Below, piece after piece: positions 25,948 to 39,418 of a stretch of DNA of 64,000 bases. The position numbers were made by a program, and so were the translations under genes. The notes under the pieces are model-generated. The model was not told the DNA's origin. It did not search any database and worked only from the letters and a program-made list of their open reading frames with translations. The stretch spans positions 24,045,073-24,109,072 of the forward strand of contig NC_092358.1 of NCBI RefSeq assembly GCF_030848805.1, in the 5' to 3' direction. This stretch comes from Temnothorax longispinosus (Eukaryota; Arthropoda; Insecta; Hymenoptera; Formicidae). Each line of letters begins with the position of its first letter. Within the stretch, counting starts at the first letter, position 1.

Positions 25948-26040
25948 ATGAAGCTCTGCGATATCAAATCAGGCAGCGAAAACGCAGACTCCTCGAGCCC
26001 TCAACTCGAAACGATTCTGAAATCGAAGTTTCTTGGCTAT
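25948..26040 (+). CDS. possible first coding exon, product unrecognised
   Basis: From the ATG the frame runs 31 codons to a strong donor (GGCTAT|GTAAGC), ending in phase 0. The peptide is hydrophilic and Ser-rich at first (MKLCDIKSGSENADSSS) and then amphipathic. Thirty-three bases upstream is CTCAGTT (25915), which fits the arthropod initiator TCAGT. No family is recognised and no signal peptide is present. The ATG context is weak (CGTATGA). The frame stays open beyond the donor to 26133, so a single short ORF is an alternative. Support comes only from the donor plus the initiator-like motif. Confidence 0.17.
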
Positions 26041-28249
26041 GTAAGCACAGCCGTATTTCTAGCGCTTTCTGAAAGAAAGTCCGGCTGTAGGAAAGTCCAC
26101 GGGGGTGATTGGTGGACGACGAGTCGGGATTGAGGGTGGTGCACCGTTACGAGAGCGAATAACAATGGCCACATCCGTGTATGCATTTCCGGTCGGTGAG
26201 CACCTTCCGGTTGTGAATTACGCGGATGAATAAATAGAGTGGAGACCTAGGTATTCTGGGCTACGGAGAATATTACGAACGACCGGGTACGCGCAAGTAT
26301 ATACATATAAGCTCGTTTAATGAAATTAAAATGAATGGCAAAGGAAGGATTAGCTTCTGCTATACGACGGTCGAATATCCGCGGCGAGAGACGAGAAACC
26401 GCTTTGGAAAGCGTTACCCTGGTAGAGCCGAGAAAACTTTTTGCAAGTTAGCTTCTTACTCTATGAATCTATTATGATGAGATTAAAAATTCACCTTTGG
26501 ATCCACATAAAATAACGGATATTTACTACAAAGTCTTATACATATATAAATAGGTTCTGCTCATTCTATTACAACTTTTCTCATACCCAACAAATAATTG
26601 CCATATACGATTGCTACGTGTGTCACGTTGCGATGAAAAGTGTTGTCATAACAATTTCTGCATTGCATGCGAAAAATTACGACAAGATCACGTATCGCGA
26701 TCGAGCTTCTGACAAAAGAATTCATTGCGTATAATACAATTCCACGAGGAAAGTCAACGATCATTTCTTTGAAATATCAGAACAATAATTCAAACATAAC
26801 AAACGGCCGAATAGTCAAGACGTTGCTGCATACGTTCACGAACTTCTGCTGCATATTTTACGAATCACCAGCTGCGCAAACTCGTGCGGCAACCTCTGCG
26901 CAGCGATTTCGGTTTACGAAAATACATTCCTCGCAGAAATGTATATCCTCTTGACTGCGTTTTCATAAACTGAATTTTCCTGAAATTTTCTTCAAAGACC
27001 TTCAAGAGCGGCGAGAGGAGAGAAGAAATAGAGATACGCCCGCGGTGAAATTGATAATTTGATAATTATAATAATTGCTCTGTAGCCAGGAAAAGTTAAT
27101 TTGATTACAATGTTAATATAATTTAGGAATTCCGCAGACAACGTGAAGTAGAAAAATGTATCACACAAAGATATTTTGAAGATATATATATATGTATATT
27201 AAAGGGAGCAAAATGCAACCGTACCTACTCTTGTGCGGCTTGCAGAGTTGAGTAAAAAAAAAAAGTTTCTACGAAGTCAGATTAGGTGCGTCGAGGGTGC
27301 GCGCTGTACACACCAAGCGGCTGTGGGGCAAGACTAATTATTCTAATGGGCCACAGTGTTTGTATTTACCGTGTAAATGGTGCATTCAAAGGATCGGTAC
27401 TGGCCTCTGTGGACGCTTGAGTGCGCATCCATGTCCTTCTCCGCAAGAGCGGAACCGTAACACACATTCTGTCGATCGGTCCATCGAGATTGATGAGATA
27501 CCGATAACATCGATACAAAGAAAATGCACTGGGATTTTATTCTCCGCGCCCTTGAATTATTACCATCTCGCTGACTTCGATTAATATATTAAATATATAC
27601 TAATGAAAGCATGTTCAAGCTAGATTGCATTTTTCACACAAAATCGTGTAATTTATTTTATTTTACATAAACTGGAGCATCCTGTACATAATAATATTAA
27701 CGTATTATTTACTTATTTCATTCTAATAAGTATATGGACACAATATATGGTAAAATAATTATAGACACTTGAGCTTATTGCGTGTAAAAAAATAGTACAA
27801 TCGCGTTATAAAGACCTATATGTAATTATATTTATCAATCAGAAATATTTGATTTATTTATAAATCATTATCTAAATGTTACAGCCAATAAATTATCGAA
27901 GAAAATTGAGAAATGTATCAAGAGACATAAATTAATCAAGAGATATGGTAATGTCTCTTGCCAAGTGTACGTGCCCGCGACCCCCGCGACAGAGAGATAG
28001 AATATACGCGCCTAGATACAGCAAGACAGAAAGTGTATCTATATCTGAATCATCGAGTTGAGTAGAGACACGGTTGTCATATCATAAAAATGGCTAAGTG
28101 AAATTTTTAATAGGCTCAATCGCTTGCTTAAGGTAATATTTCGGGTATAATAAAAGTGTATTTATTTTTTCTACATTAAATATTAAAAGAAACTTTTTAA
28201 TGTAGTATATATGTTAAAATTGGATAATTTAAATTTTCAAGAAACGTCA
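26041..28249. other. non-coding stretch, no gene recognised
   Basis: Two plus-strand frames of 95 codons (26667-26954 and 27297-27584) have no recognisable domain. A TA-rich run lies near 27187. Nothing further is supported. Confidence 0.4.
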
Positions 28250-28850
28250 ACATTATCATCATCACCAACGTCGTCGTCGTCGTCCCAATATCCGGTTTAT
28301 AAACCGACATTTCAATATTTACGTACACCCCCACACACTCTCAAGCATCCTTCACACCCTTATATCTTTACCGGCTTCACCCACGTCATTCGCCTGACCA
28401 CTCCCCACTTCCTTCCCATTCCAAATACCTTAATACACTCCGATACGTCTTAACATAGTCCAACACACCCTTACCCATCCACACACATTACCACCCACCT
28501 TTCATCCCAAATACCTCAATACATCCCGACACGTTTCAACATAGCTCAAAACACTTTTACTCACCAAACACAATAACCCGTATTCTGAACGCGTTTTTAT
28601 CGATAAATGTGTGCATTTATTTCTGAGATGCTGTAGTTCATGTTACATATGTTCTAACATCTCAGAAATAAATACGCGCATTTATCGATAAAAGTGCATT
28701 TAGAATACGGGTCATTATCACCAATCTCACCCCAAACACCTCAATATACCTCTCAGAATACTCTCAATACACGTCTCACCATAACTTAACACACTCTTAC
28801 TCATCCATACACATCACTACTGGTGAGACGCACCCCTACTCCCCTAAATA
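28250..28850 (+). repeat. C-rich degenerate tandem repeat (~100-bp unit)
   Basis: The plus strand is strongly C-rich and G-poor. It repeats a motif order of CCCAAATACCTCAATACA, then CACGTCTCAACATA, then CACACTCTTACTCATCCA and CACATTACCACC about three times, with drift. An MITE (28576-28712) has inserted into the third unit; removing it restores continuity with the neighbouring units. It encodes nothing recognisable and is a minisatellite-like array with marked strand asymmetry. Confidence 0.6.
28576..28712. mobile_element. 137-bp MITE with 55-bp inverted arms
   Basis: Arms 28576-28630 and 28658-28712 are reverse complements at 48 of 55 positions, with terminal ACCCGTATTC and shared cores TTTATCGATAAATG and TTTATTTCTGAGATG. 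All seven differences are transitions. The 27-base centre is not coding. A solo arm of the same family lies at 2881-2928. Left and right flanks (CAATA / CATTA) do not give a clear target duplication. The CCC...GGG ends recall piggyBac-type elements but TTAA flanks are absent, so the superfamily is left open. Confidence 0.75.
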
Positions 28851-31800
28851 ACAGAATATTTTGTCCAAAAAAATTTGTTGTTAAACAAATATCCATGCAA
28901 ATATTTTATGTGCATGTGTGAAATTTGTCTGAATAAAGAGCGAATTTAATTTAAAATATAAATATTTTGAGATACATGTATACGAAGGAGATTTAGAATA
29001 GTTTATATACCTGTGACTACATAAAGACGCGACTTCCTTTCTCTGAAACAGTCGCTTGCGTATTCATTTAGCAACGCCAAGTTTTTTGAGCGAAATATTC
29101 TGTTATTTCAATTAGCATAATAATTAAAGAATTAAATGTTATGATAAACAAATTTTTTACTCAATACTAAATTCTTTTGTATTAAATATTTTACTATTCT
29201 ATTAAGTATAGTATGATAAGAGAATTAAATTTTATGATGTGTATAAACTCGTTCTCAATTTGACGCGACGTTTGACATCACTATTTTTATAGCAAAAATA
29301 GATAAAACCAATATTGTTTCGCAAAATAGCTTTTCAAGAGCGCGGATGCTTTGCGCTTCTTTTTAAAAAGACATTTTTTTATAGTATTTAATTTACAATG
29401 CGCAATTCTGAACTTTACATTTGCATTTATGCTATATTTATCGTTTTGACATGGAAATATCTTGATATCTTCTTATACCTATTTCTAGATCGAATCATTT
29501 GTCATCTCTCTGAACCTCTCATTACTGATATATGTATAATTTACATCATTCCTGCTATACTGATAAGTAAAATTGCGCGTTTTTTACACTAACATTTGTT
29601 ATATGATGTGTTTTCCCCATTGCTTTCCAAGTCAGGGATCATCTCCTCGATTTCCAACGCGACGGATTCGATTCCTTCGCAACGGGAATGCGACTTCTCC
29701 TGAAACGACCGTACCGATCAATTTATACGCGCATTCTTTACTCCTTCGATTCGCGAATGCAGATGGTGTCTGCCTCGACGTCGCGTCGGGAGTGTCGGGA
29801 CCCTCGACGGTGTCCCCTCGTAGACGTCGCGTCGACGCCGTAACGGTGGTGGAACTTTAATTCGCGTTTTCGGATTTCCAATATCGTAAAGCGAAAGAAG
29901 ACGACGAGTAATACATGACGGTCGATAAGGATAACTTCCTTTCGATAGGCGACGGAAGCACGGAGGGCGAGGGGTAGCGATGGCGGCACAGGATGGGCGC
30001 GGGGTCGAAGGGGGTTATTTCGTGACTGCTGCCTGCGCGCCACGTGTATTATCATATTTATAACTCGGTTCGACCCGTGGAAACGTGAAAAAGCTGGGGA
30101 ATGGACTTGGCGCGGCAGACGGAATCCGTCCAATGTGACGCGCTCAAGGATATCACGGTAGGATCGAAGTGCGAATCGAGTATGTTAATAAGATCTACTG
30201 TCACCGATAAACTCTATCTATCTCTCTTCCCCCCCCTTTTCATGTGATAAGGAAAAATAAGTCAAGACGTCCCTGAAATAGCCGCATCAAACCTTGAGAA
30301 TTTATTTCATATTTATTGTGAGAATTTAAGAAAAAGTCACATGCACAGATAGGGAAATTATTTTTTTTTTACCGTGGAAAATTTTATTGAAGTACCCAGC
30401 AAGATTATAAATACAAATATTATTGCTATTTTTTGTTTCTAGTTTTTTTCTGTTTCTTCCATTTACTTTTTCCGCAGTCAGTAATAATAAAATATTTATT
30501 GTGATTTATTGTGTCAATTTGATATTATAGTGCAATAAATTTATGTCAAAGTAAACCTTTAAATATGTTGAGTCAATATGAAGTGTGTATCATTGAGAAA
30601 GAAAGTTTTTTTTATCATTTCCTTTAAAATAAAAAAAGAGAAATATTTATTCTAAAAAATCAGATGTTTTTTCACTATTAAAATAGAATATAATATACGT
30701 AAAATTTAGTCTTTTTTTTACTTCAGCGACGCTCTGTACAATGTGTGCATTATAAATACGAATTTCATATGATATATTAGAAGACAACCCAAAGACTGTA
30801 TATTTTTATGACTTCCTCCTTATATTATTTATTAACAGCTACTATACTTGCTATTTCTTATTTATTTTTATCCTCAATCACTCCCATAATTTCCCCAATT
30901 CATTCTATTATTAAAATATATATCATTTTGTCGGGATAGAAAGGGGGCAATTTGATAATACATACGTATTATCAAAATATGATATTATTCAAAGGAAATA
31001 GTGGAATATATTCGAAGATTTAACCTTTCGACAGGACCTGAGTTTTAAATAAATGTTTTAGCGAGAAGTTTTACTTTCCTAGAATGAGGGTGAACAACAG
31101 ACTAAACTCATTCCGTTTACGCGCGTGGTTCGCAACCACGGACAGAGGGTGCAACATCTTCTAGGAAGGGAAAAGATCCCTTCTCTCGGTATACATTCGG
31201 TAAGCTTCGAGAATACAAATAGGTGGATTCTCTGGGGACGAATAGGAGATTAATCAGAAGATAATTTTTCTTAATAAAGAATAAGGACGCTTGCGCATGT
31301 TTTTAGATCGCTCGATTCCGTATGCTGAAATATTTGCAATATTATAAGCGATGCGTTTTCTTAAATTTACAAAAAGTGCGTGCATTTATAATACAGCTAT
31401 GTAAAGCTATGTCAATAAAATCAGCACCGTGTAAAATATCATTCTAAAAATGTTAAAATGTTTTAAAAATGTAGCGATCGATATATATCACCAGACATTC
31501 TGAATTCTTTTATCATTTTTTAAAAATATCATCAAAATGTGTTAAAATACTTTTTATAACTATGCTTTAAAGAGCATGTTTCTTGATCGCTCTTGAATTG
31601 TTTTTGAACTTATTTCTTCGCAATATAATTATTTATATGCGAAAAAATCTTATATAGCATAACATGCATTACGCAAGACCAATCGAATCAGAAACTGATG
31701 TATAACAGGCGTAAAAGAGTTAACACGCAATGTCACCTAAAACGTATTGCAAAATTTTACTGCAAGTTCCAATTCGCCCCACGAAACTTAAATCTTCCGC

Positions 31801-31905
31801 AATGCAGTGCGCTACTTCCCGCGATCATTCACTCACTCTCTCTCCCTCCCTCCCCCCACTCTGTCCCGCTCTTTCTCGGGTACTTGGATTCTGTTATTCC
31901 GGTAG
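28851..31905. other. non-coding stretch with a GC patch at 29.65-30.13 kb
   Basis: The GC-rich patch holds frames open on both strands (95 and 131 codons), as expected where stops are rare. Repeated GTCGCGTCG motifs occur at 29779-29834. The remainder is AT-rich with poly-T runs. No gene is recognised. Confidence 0.4.
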
Positions 31906-32048
31906 TAACGGACGCTCGACGAATTTACTGATTTTCACTCCTAGCACGAAGTCCGACGTCTACTGCGTAACGAGGAGTCAAGCTCTTTCGAGTAGAAGAC
32001 CATCGAACTGGCCGTCGCCAAAAAGGTCGCAGAAGCGAGTAACGTTAG
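31906..32048 (+). CDS. candidate internal exon, Ser/Arg-rich, unrecognised
   Basis: A CT-rich tract (31827-31876) and TTATTCCGGTAG precede this block, and TTAG|GTGACG closes it. One frame is open throughout, entering with one leftover base and leaving with one. It encodes 47 residues including TKSDVYCVTRSQALSSRRPS and NWPSPKRSQKR, basic and rich in Ser/Pro like a disordered linker. I recognise no family. The pyrimidine tract sits about 30 bases from the AG, farther than ideal, and the frame remains open on both sides (31730-32125), so a chance frame in GC-richer DNA is a real alternative. Confidence 0.15.
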
Positions 32049-35000
32049 GTGACGGCGTAACGGCAAGAGAGGGTGGTAGGAGGCAGGATGGTGGTGGTAG
32101 GATGGAAAGGACCCTAACTTCCTAACCGAATTGTTAACTCGGCAGCAGTCGGACAGGAGCAAACTTGTCCGTTAACTTCTTGCCGAGGAGCGAGCGAGGC
32201 GGGCGATTGCGAAATGAAAGAAGAGAACGCACGGGGGGCGAGTGGAAGAGGGGAAGGATGAGGGAAAGGGAGGGGGAAGGTAAAAAGGAAAATCAGCCCG
32301 CAAAGAGGGCTGATTTAGTAAACGTAATTTGAATATCTGATTGCTGCTGGCTTTAAGTTTCGTTGTATCTCCTCGCACTGCGTGGCGCGAACGTCTTAAC
32401 CCGTCCCGTCATCTTCTGTCATTTTCCTCGTCCGTTTTTTTCTTCTTCTCCGCCGATCTGCCTGGCTCACTTTGTATCCCTCCACTGGATATTTTCGCTC
32501 GTCCGAAGTGGTACAATGGAAAATGGCGGGTGGAAAACCCGACTCTGCACTCCCACCCCCATCCCCACCCCCTCCCCCTCGCCGCTAGAGAACTTGAAAT
32601 TATTTAGATTTTATAACACAATAGCGAACTTTATGAGATGGGCCCCCGGTATACCTGCATTTCCATAAGAATTTAATAATACCGCAACACAGTGCGCAAT
32701 TAATGTACTTTTTTGCCTTGTTAGAGAGCAGCTATTGCGAAAGGCGGCAATTCTCAAAGGGAGACGTTCTCCGCCACGACGTAATAAGAATTATATCCTT
32801 GGCTGGCATAATATCTCGAATGACGCTTCTGACGCAGATTGGCAGAAACGTTGGATCACGGTCCCGGTTGTCTGCCGATCTACTCTCCGCAAATCCGCTT
32901 GAACAGGCAACTAAAAGCTTTTTCCACCCTGGCGCGATCATAAACGTGAAAAAGAAATTTTACAAATCTTGCGACTTACGTTTTCGCCAAAATAATTGCC
33001 GACGTCACAAAAGTGAGTCGTATATCATTGTGAGACGAATCCTAAATTTATGTTAAATCGAAGTAAAGCAATTTGCTTAAAATCTTTAGCGTTTTTAACG
33101 ATGTTCTTATTATACAATTCCTTCGGCATCACAAATGACAAAAATCCATAACAAATTCTACCCTCAAAAAATAATCTATTACATAATGTATTAAAATAAA
33201 AATCTGAAAAATAAATCAAAATTTTTAACTTAAAATTATGAGATCGTGTTGAACAATAAGCAGATTAATTAACAATGATATCAATTCCCCATTATTTTAA
33301 CACCTTCAAGTTAATAACGCTCCGCACAATTGCCCGTGCTTTAAGCTCGACCGACCCTACGTGGAACATTCCAAAGCCAATAAATCGCCGCGCACCTCTC
33401 GAAGGCCAGATTTGTAATCCCCCTACGGACTTCTCGGTCGCCCGGTATCACCCTCTAACCGCGTAGCCACAGAGGCTTTGCCTTGCCAGTGGATTCAGAA
33501 ACCGGTTGCGGCAATCTCAAATATTAATGGCCCACGTATACCACGACCACTGTTTTAACGTCTTTTTCCTTCGAGGCAATCCTAAAAGTTAGAGAAAAAA
33601 AGTAGGGGGGGAAAAAAGAGAATAAGGAGGAGTTGAGAAGGGAACGGCTACCGTTATTGGCCGAACAGGCACGCGTAGGATGGAGAGAACCGGAACGTTA
33701 TCTCGTAAACGGAACGTACGATAAATGATGGGCGTGAAAAGCAAAATTGGCAAACGATAAAATTGAAATATCGAAAAAAAAATGGAATTGTTCTATTTGT
33801 GCGTTTAAAGAAATGCGGAGAGCTTATTTTACGAGAAGGAGGCTCTCACGCGCGTGTAAACGCACGTAAAAAAGCGAGTAAATAATTAATATATTCATGA
33901 GAGACACAACAAATAATGGTGCATATCAAAGATGGAAGTTGTTGGTATAGTCGAGAGAGCTGAGATATTCGCGAGAAGAGACCCACGGAAGAGAAAGCTT
34001 TCCTTCCACACGTACGCACGCCGGAGATGCAAGAAGGAGAAAGAGAGAGGGAGAGAGAAAGAAAAAAAAGGAAGAAACGGGAAGACGAGCTGAAAGGCAG
34101 TGGCGGTGAAGGTGCGAAGTTGACTCGAGGTGGGGAGCTGAGCGGAAGAGAGGAGAGAAAACGAGAGGATGAGAGAGCTTCGAGTATTTCGCCAACTTGG
34201 TAAGCCGAGTCGAGATCGCTCACGCGAGGATTTCTTCTCGGGGAAACACGTTCTCCTTTCCTCACCTTTCGCCCCTCTCTTTTCTTTCTTGCGCACCCGT
34301 TTCCTTTCTTTACCTCTCACCCGGCCCCTCATTCTCCCAACTCTGTCTGCTCCACTACGTTGCGGGACCAAATCTTTCGCGAACAGATTAAGCTGCGGAA
34401 TATCGAGTAATTTGGGATGTCAAATACAGCTATAATGACATGTTTACGTATACACGCTTTTCCTATAATCCGTAATAAAAAAAAAAGAAATAAAAGGGAG
34501 CGGAATATTATATTAAAAAGATTAGTAATTCCAGTATACATTTTGTATATTTATGTAATATAATATTTTAATATGAAATACTATAGGATTAATCTCTTTA
34601 AATTATAAATAAAAACGCAAACATTTGATAATAATATATTATTATATATTTATTATAATAATAAAATTTAACGATACACAATAATTTATAATCTAATAAT
34701 TAATAATATAAAATCGACTATTTCATGATATAATAATAAAATTTATAAATTCTATAAATATTGAATTTAATCTATAAACAATATGGATTTATTTTAAATT
34801 TATTATATATTTGCGAAAATTATTTTGGCTATATTGCAAAATGAACTTTTTCAAGCACACATGCATTAAAAAAAAAACACGCACCATAAATCATCTCATT
34901 CACTCTCCCGTTCGTACGCATTATTGAAGAAATTAAAAATATATTTATTCCAAATATTATATTTCCCAACTCTGCTTCCTCTCCTTTGTTTTTTTTCTCC

Positions 35001-36325
35001 AAATTTTCTCCCTCAAGAAAGGCGTCGGCATATCCTCCATACGTCGATAGATACCTGCCCGAAGGGAGATAAGAAGAGGGTCGAGAAAGAACGTTCAATG
35101 ACTGAACCATGATCAAAGATAATTTCCGATCAAAGATTAAGGATTACTCCCGTGAGCCGCGCGGCCCGTCTAGGAATCAAAGTCTGCCGAAATATAAAAT
35201 GCATGAAGCGAGAATCCCAGGGGTGCGCAGCACGTGAAGCTCCCCCCTTGTCTCTGTCTTTCTCTCTCTCTGTCTCTCTCTGTTTATACGTGTATACGAA
35301 TGAATATATGTTCAGAAGCGAACAACTCCCACCCACTTTATCCCACTTAAAGGCAGATGACGCACGATCGCTGCACACGCACATACACTTGCCTTGTGCA
35401 TATTATATAGTAACAATAAAATAGTAAAAAGGTGAGGAAATATATACGAAAATACTACAAAAGATATTTCTTGAATTACGCATTACCAAAAAGATGCTTG
35501 TAATGCATCGTATGTCTTCCTCTGTACTCTCTTTTCCAGCAATTTCAATAAAGTTTTTAACAAAATATGCGAACGTAGCTTTTAAACTGTAAATTAAAAG
35601 AATCTATTCTTGTAAAATAAATTTCGAGGAATAAACTACAAATAAATAACAACATTTTATTCCTCTTCTTCAAACTTTAATGAGACTTCAATTTGAACAA
35701 CACTTTTACCACGTTATAAAAACGTAGTTATACAATATAGTTACGCAAACATGTTACAAATTATAATGTATATAAATATTTCGGACATGAATGTCCGTTA
35801 ATTCATATCGAATCTCTAAACGATTTGAGGAATAGTTTTTGTCTCCTTTTGTTAAACGTACCGTAATCATGATTATCTACGCTGCATAGAGGGATGAGCG
35901 CCTTTTACGGAGCCGAACAATTGGCCGAAATGTATGGAAATCTTTCGTATTTTCGCCACGTATAAGCACAGGCCTCGCGCTTCGGACATTAGATATTAGA
36001 TTTAGCACCCTTACAACTGTCGCCGTACATAATTAGGGGTGGCTTCCCCTATCGAAACAGATGGCAACCCTTAGGCTACGAGATAATTTCGCGGAGAACA
36101 GTTGGGGAAGAGACCATGGCCCCTGGTGTAGAACAGAAAGACAGCAAGGAGAAAAAGTGTATAAGGAAAGAGAAAGGGAAGGGCAGACAAATGCCGGCTA
36201 AGAATAGAAGATTCCGCACAACGACGATAAGTTCGACGAACGGGAAACGCGCGCGAAAAAAAGGCCAATATACGACTCGACAATCGTTATCAAATTTCTT
36301 CAATAAATTCATTGAAATTAGATAA
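32049..36325. other. non-coding stretch with purine/pyrimidine tracts
   Basis: G-rich purine sequence at 32.22-32.29 kb, a mixed C-rich block (CCCACCCCCATCCCC) near 32.56 kb, an AG-rich block at 33.94-34.18 kb and a CT-rich block at 34.24-34.34 kb produce several overlapping low-complexity frames that are not taken as genes. Bases 34.55-34.82 kb are almost pure A/T. A CT run lies at 35246-35283. Confidence 0.45.
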
Positions 36326-36342
36326 GCGCGCGCGCGCGCGCG
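36326..36342. repeat. (GC)8 run
   Basis: Alternating GC of 17 bases followed by a CpG-rich block (GGCGCGCGGCGGCAGCGGCGG) to about 36480, here split as GGCGCGCGGC and GGCAGCGGCGG. Alternating GC can form Z-DNA. The block may mark a promoter, but no exon is linked. Confidence 0.85.
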
Positions 36343-36480
36343 GGGCAACGGCGCGCGGCGGCAGCGGCGGAATGGATATCGGGCTCGTACACCAAGTACG
36401 TATTAAACGTAACGGCGGCGAGGCAATCGGCAGTAACCGGACTAAAGTGGTTTTATTCGTCGTTCAGTGCGATCAGATAT

Positions 36481-39418
36481 GGAGACAATGAGAGACCCTC
36501 CATATTCCCGATCGTGGACCACGGGATCTATCTATCTCTATCCGATGCGAGACTACGTTACCTAAAAGATTGTGCTCGAGAGCAGTAACATGCGAATTGA
36601 ATGACCACCGTATAAAATTCGCATCCACCGCGACCGCCAGCGGAAGGGGGTGGGATGAGAGGACAGGGGATGATAATGGGCACTCGCCATCCCGATTTCA
36701 AGTCCGGCAATCTGTGCGTTTGTAAAGACAATTGGATTTGGAAATCACGCCACTCACCCCGAGGCTTATTAACGCACCCACATTGTTTCAGTAGATGTAA
36801 AATTGATGGCCAGCCGATCGCGCAACTCTTTTAAAAAATTTTTTCAGAGATTTTCACGAATATACACGAGCACGTTGAACACATTGAGGAACTGCATCTT
36901 AATATATCGGTCTTCTTTATTTTTCAAAATTTATGATGTTTTCATACGTATTGTATAACGTATATACATACAATTAAACTTTTATAAGAGTTTGTTAAAA
37001 TGAGTTTACACATAAAGAAATTTAATTAACATTTTATTAAATATACAATACCTAGTTGTAGTAAAATCTAGTAAAATTTTAGTTGTTTTTAATGAAGCTA
37101 TTAATTTATTGTATTCATTATTATTGCACAATGCATTATTATATTTACAACGTCCAATCCAAAATAACTTATTACGTAAAACCCACTTTAGACGATTTCA
37201 AAATAGAATAATATTTGCAATTTAATATATATGTATATATATAATATATATACCGTGTATTTTGATCTGTCTATTTTAATGTATATTTTATATATTATAT
37301 TCAAATTTTTACTCTTGTGTTGAATGTTTTATATTACGTTTTGAGTTATAGACCATCTAAAATAGGAGTTTCACATAATATATTTATAACATATCTCACA
37401 ACGATAGCTAATAAATTGCTGATATAAATTCTTATAAAAAAGCGAAACATAAGGGAAGAAGAGCGCTTTCGTGTATTACGATGAGGCGTGTACTACGATG
37501 TAAACGACACCAGCTTGGAGAGGAGCATTAATTTGCATCTGCTTTCGTACTCTACCACTTCCGAAAATTTTATTCGCTCGCCGTTTAATTGTGGTATACG
37601 CGAAATAATAAAGTGGAAGTAAAAGGCGGATGTGCGGAAAGAAAAGTGTGCCGGGAGCTTAATACCCCGTGTAAGTAGTAGCCACTGCATTACAGTCAGA
37701 TTCATTTGCATGCACTTTTACATCCTTCCGTCCTCAAAAAATATTTATCGCCCGAGGTTTCACCGTGACGCCTCGCTTATGAATTATGCATGTGAAGCAC
37801 GCGCGCAGGACGTAGCTCATTCCTAGCGCAATTTCGCCATTGAAGCGTAATTTCAGCAAGCTCGGGTATTAGAGCCCCTCGAGCAGCTTTTTCGTGATAG
37901 TGCTTACGAGGGAGAACGAAAAGACGTGTCATTCGGAACGACGATGATCACCTCAATTGCGTCGAAGAGAAGAGCACCGTGCGTATTAACTTCATGCTAC
38001 GCCCCAAGTGCGAATATGAATTTTATTTCACACGTAAAAATAACGAAATGCATCTTCCTTCGCTGTTAATTAGGCGCGCGTTGATACTGTTGCGTTGTGG
38101 GATACTTATATATAATATTGGGACTTCAAAAATTCTATAGAATACGTCTTTAGATTTAGAATTAATAGCATCTACATATAAAAAAAAAAATGTTTTCCCT
38201 GACAATAATATTAAAATAATAAATTGATCACATTATTTTATATATAGTTATATATATATATAGTTTTATATACTGTTATATACATAGATAAATGTTATAT
38301 CGCATATGAAATTTTTCTGAACTTTTGTTTTATATTTTAATAAATGGTAGATTCTAAATTAAAAGATATAATTTTTCTTCCTCATAAGGAAGTGTGATCT
38401 CCAAAATTATATTTTGCTCTTTGATCATTTAACACAAATTAGCAATACATTTTCGTCGTATGTAACATTACAAAGCTATAATATATCAGAACATTGTATA
38501 CCATTGTCAGCACCAGATTTAATGTGACCAAAATTAAATCCGAGATTACCGATCGAACAGTACGGGTTTAAGTCACCATACAAACAAACGTAGGAAACAC
38601 CAGCGGAGGATATGCGGTGGATAGTTTATATTTAATTATGTCACCAACTTTTGCAATATATATATTCATCGATTACAAAACTGAAACTATATAATTAATA
38701 GCGGAATTGAATCGTTATAATCGTTATATAACTCTATGGATTGATATAATTACAAAATATATATATATATAATATATATATCGTGAGGTAATTATGAATA
38801 ATTATGTACCGTTATCTCAACAAAGTCATCTATCACCCCTATTATAAACCAAACCAAGAACGCCAATTTATGTGGTACACCGATATACACGCAGAAACGC
38901 GTGTAAATTATTTCGAATAATATTTCTCGACTGAAAAATAAAAGCCTTTATTCTCAATTGGCAAGGTATTAAATTTTAACAATAATATTTTCTTATTAAA
39001 AAGGATTGAGGAAAATTAAAATATGCCCTATAAAGTAAAGGTAAAAATATCAAATTAAATAGTCTTTTTGCATGATGATCAGTCATTTTTATTTAATACT
39101 ACAGAATACTAGAAATAAATACAGCATTATATGATTTTTGTTTATAAGTACAAATTTTAATTTGCATTTAAGAAAAAATTGTATTAGAGACTTTATAAAA
39201 TTTTTTCAGAATCCGTGTTGCTTTAATAAATTGCTTGCCTCAACCGTTATGCGAAATAGAATTATTGGCAAACAGTTATAACTGTATATATATATAACTA
39301 TATATAATTATATATAACTGTTATAAATGACGATTATTTGGCTAAACCAAAATCGACAATTATTCATGTGTTTTCTCTTTGAGAGATATTATATCGCATA
39401 GGACAAATTTAACATTAC
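36481..39418. other. AT-rich non-coding stretch
   Basis: No gene is recognised. TA-rich simple sequence occurs at 37.22-37.25, 38.24-38.28, 38.75-38.78 and 39.28-39.33 kb, the last forming a long AT palindrome bounded by AACAGTTATA / TATAACTGTT. If the leader exon at 39419-39515 is real, this stretch would be part of its first intron. Confidence 0.45.

Noticed and set aside
32503..32540. KWYNGKW in a plus-strand frame, resembling the core Trp motif of a beat Ig domain
   Set aside because: Wrong strand for the leader exons, no flanking Cys, and the frame runs into a His/Pro low-complexity repeat.
33846..34371. Minus-strand frames of 139 and 158 codons
   Set aside because: They overlap each other in different frames over AG/CT-rich DNA and encode Ser/Phe/Leu low-complexity sequence.
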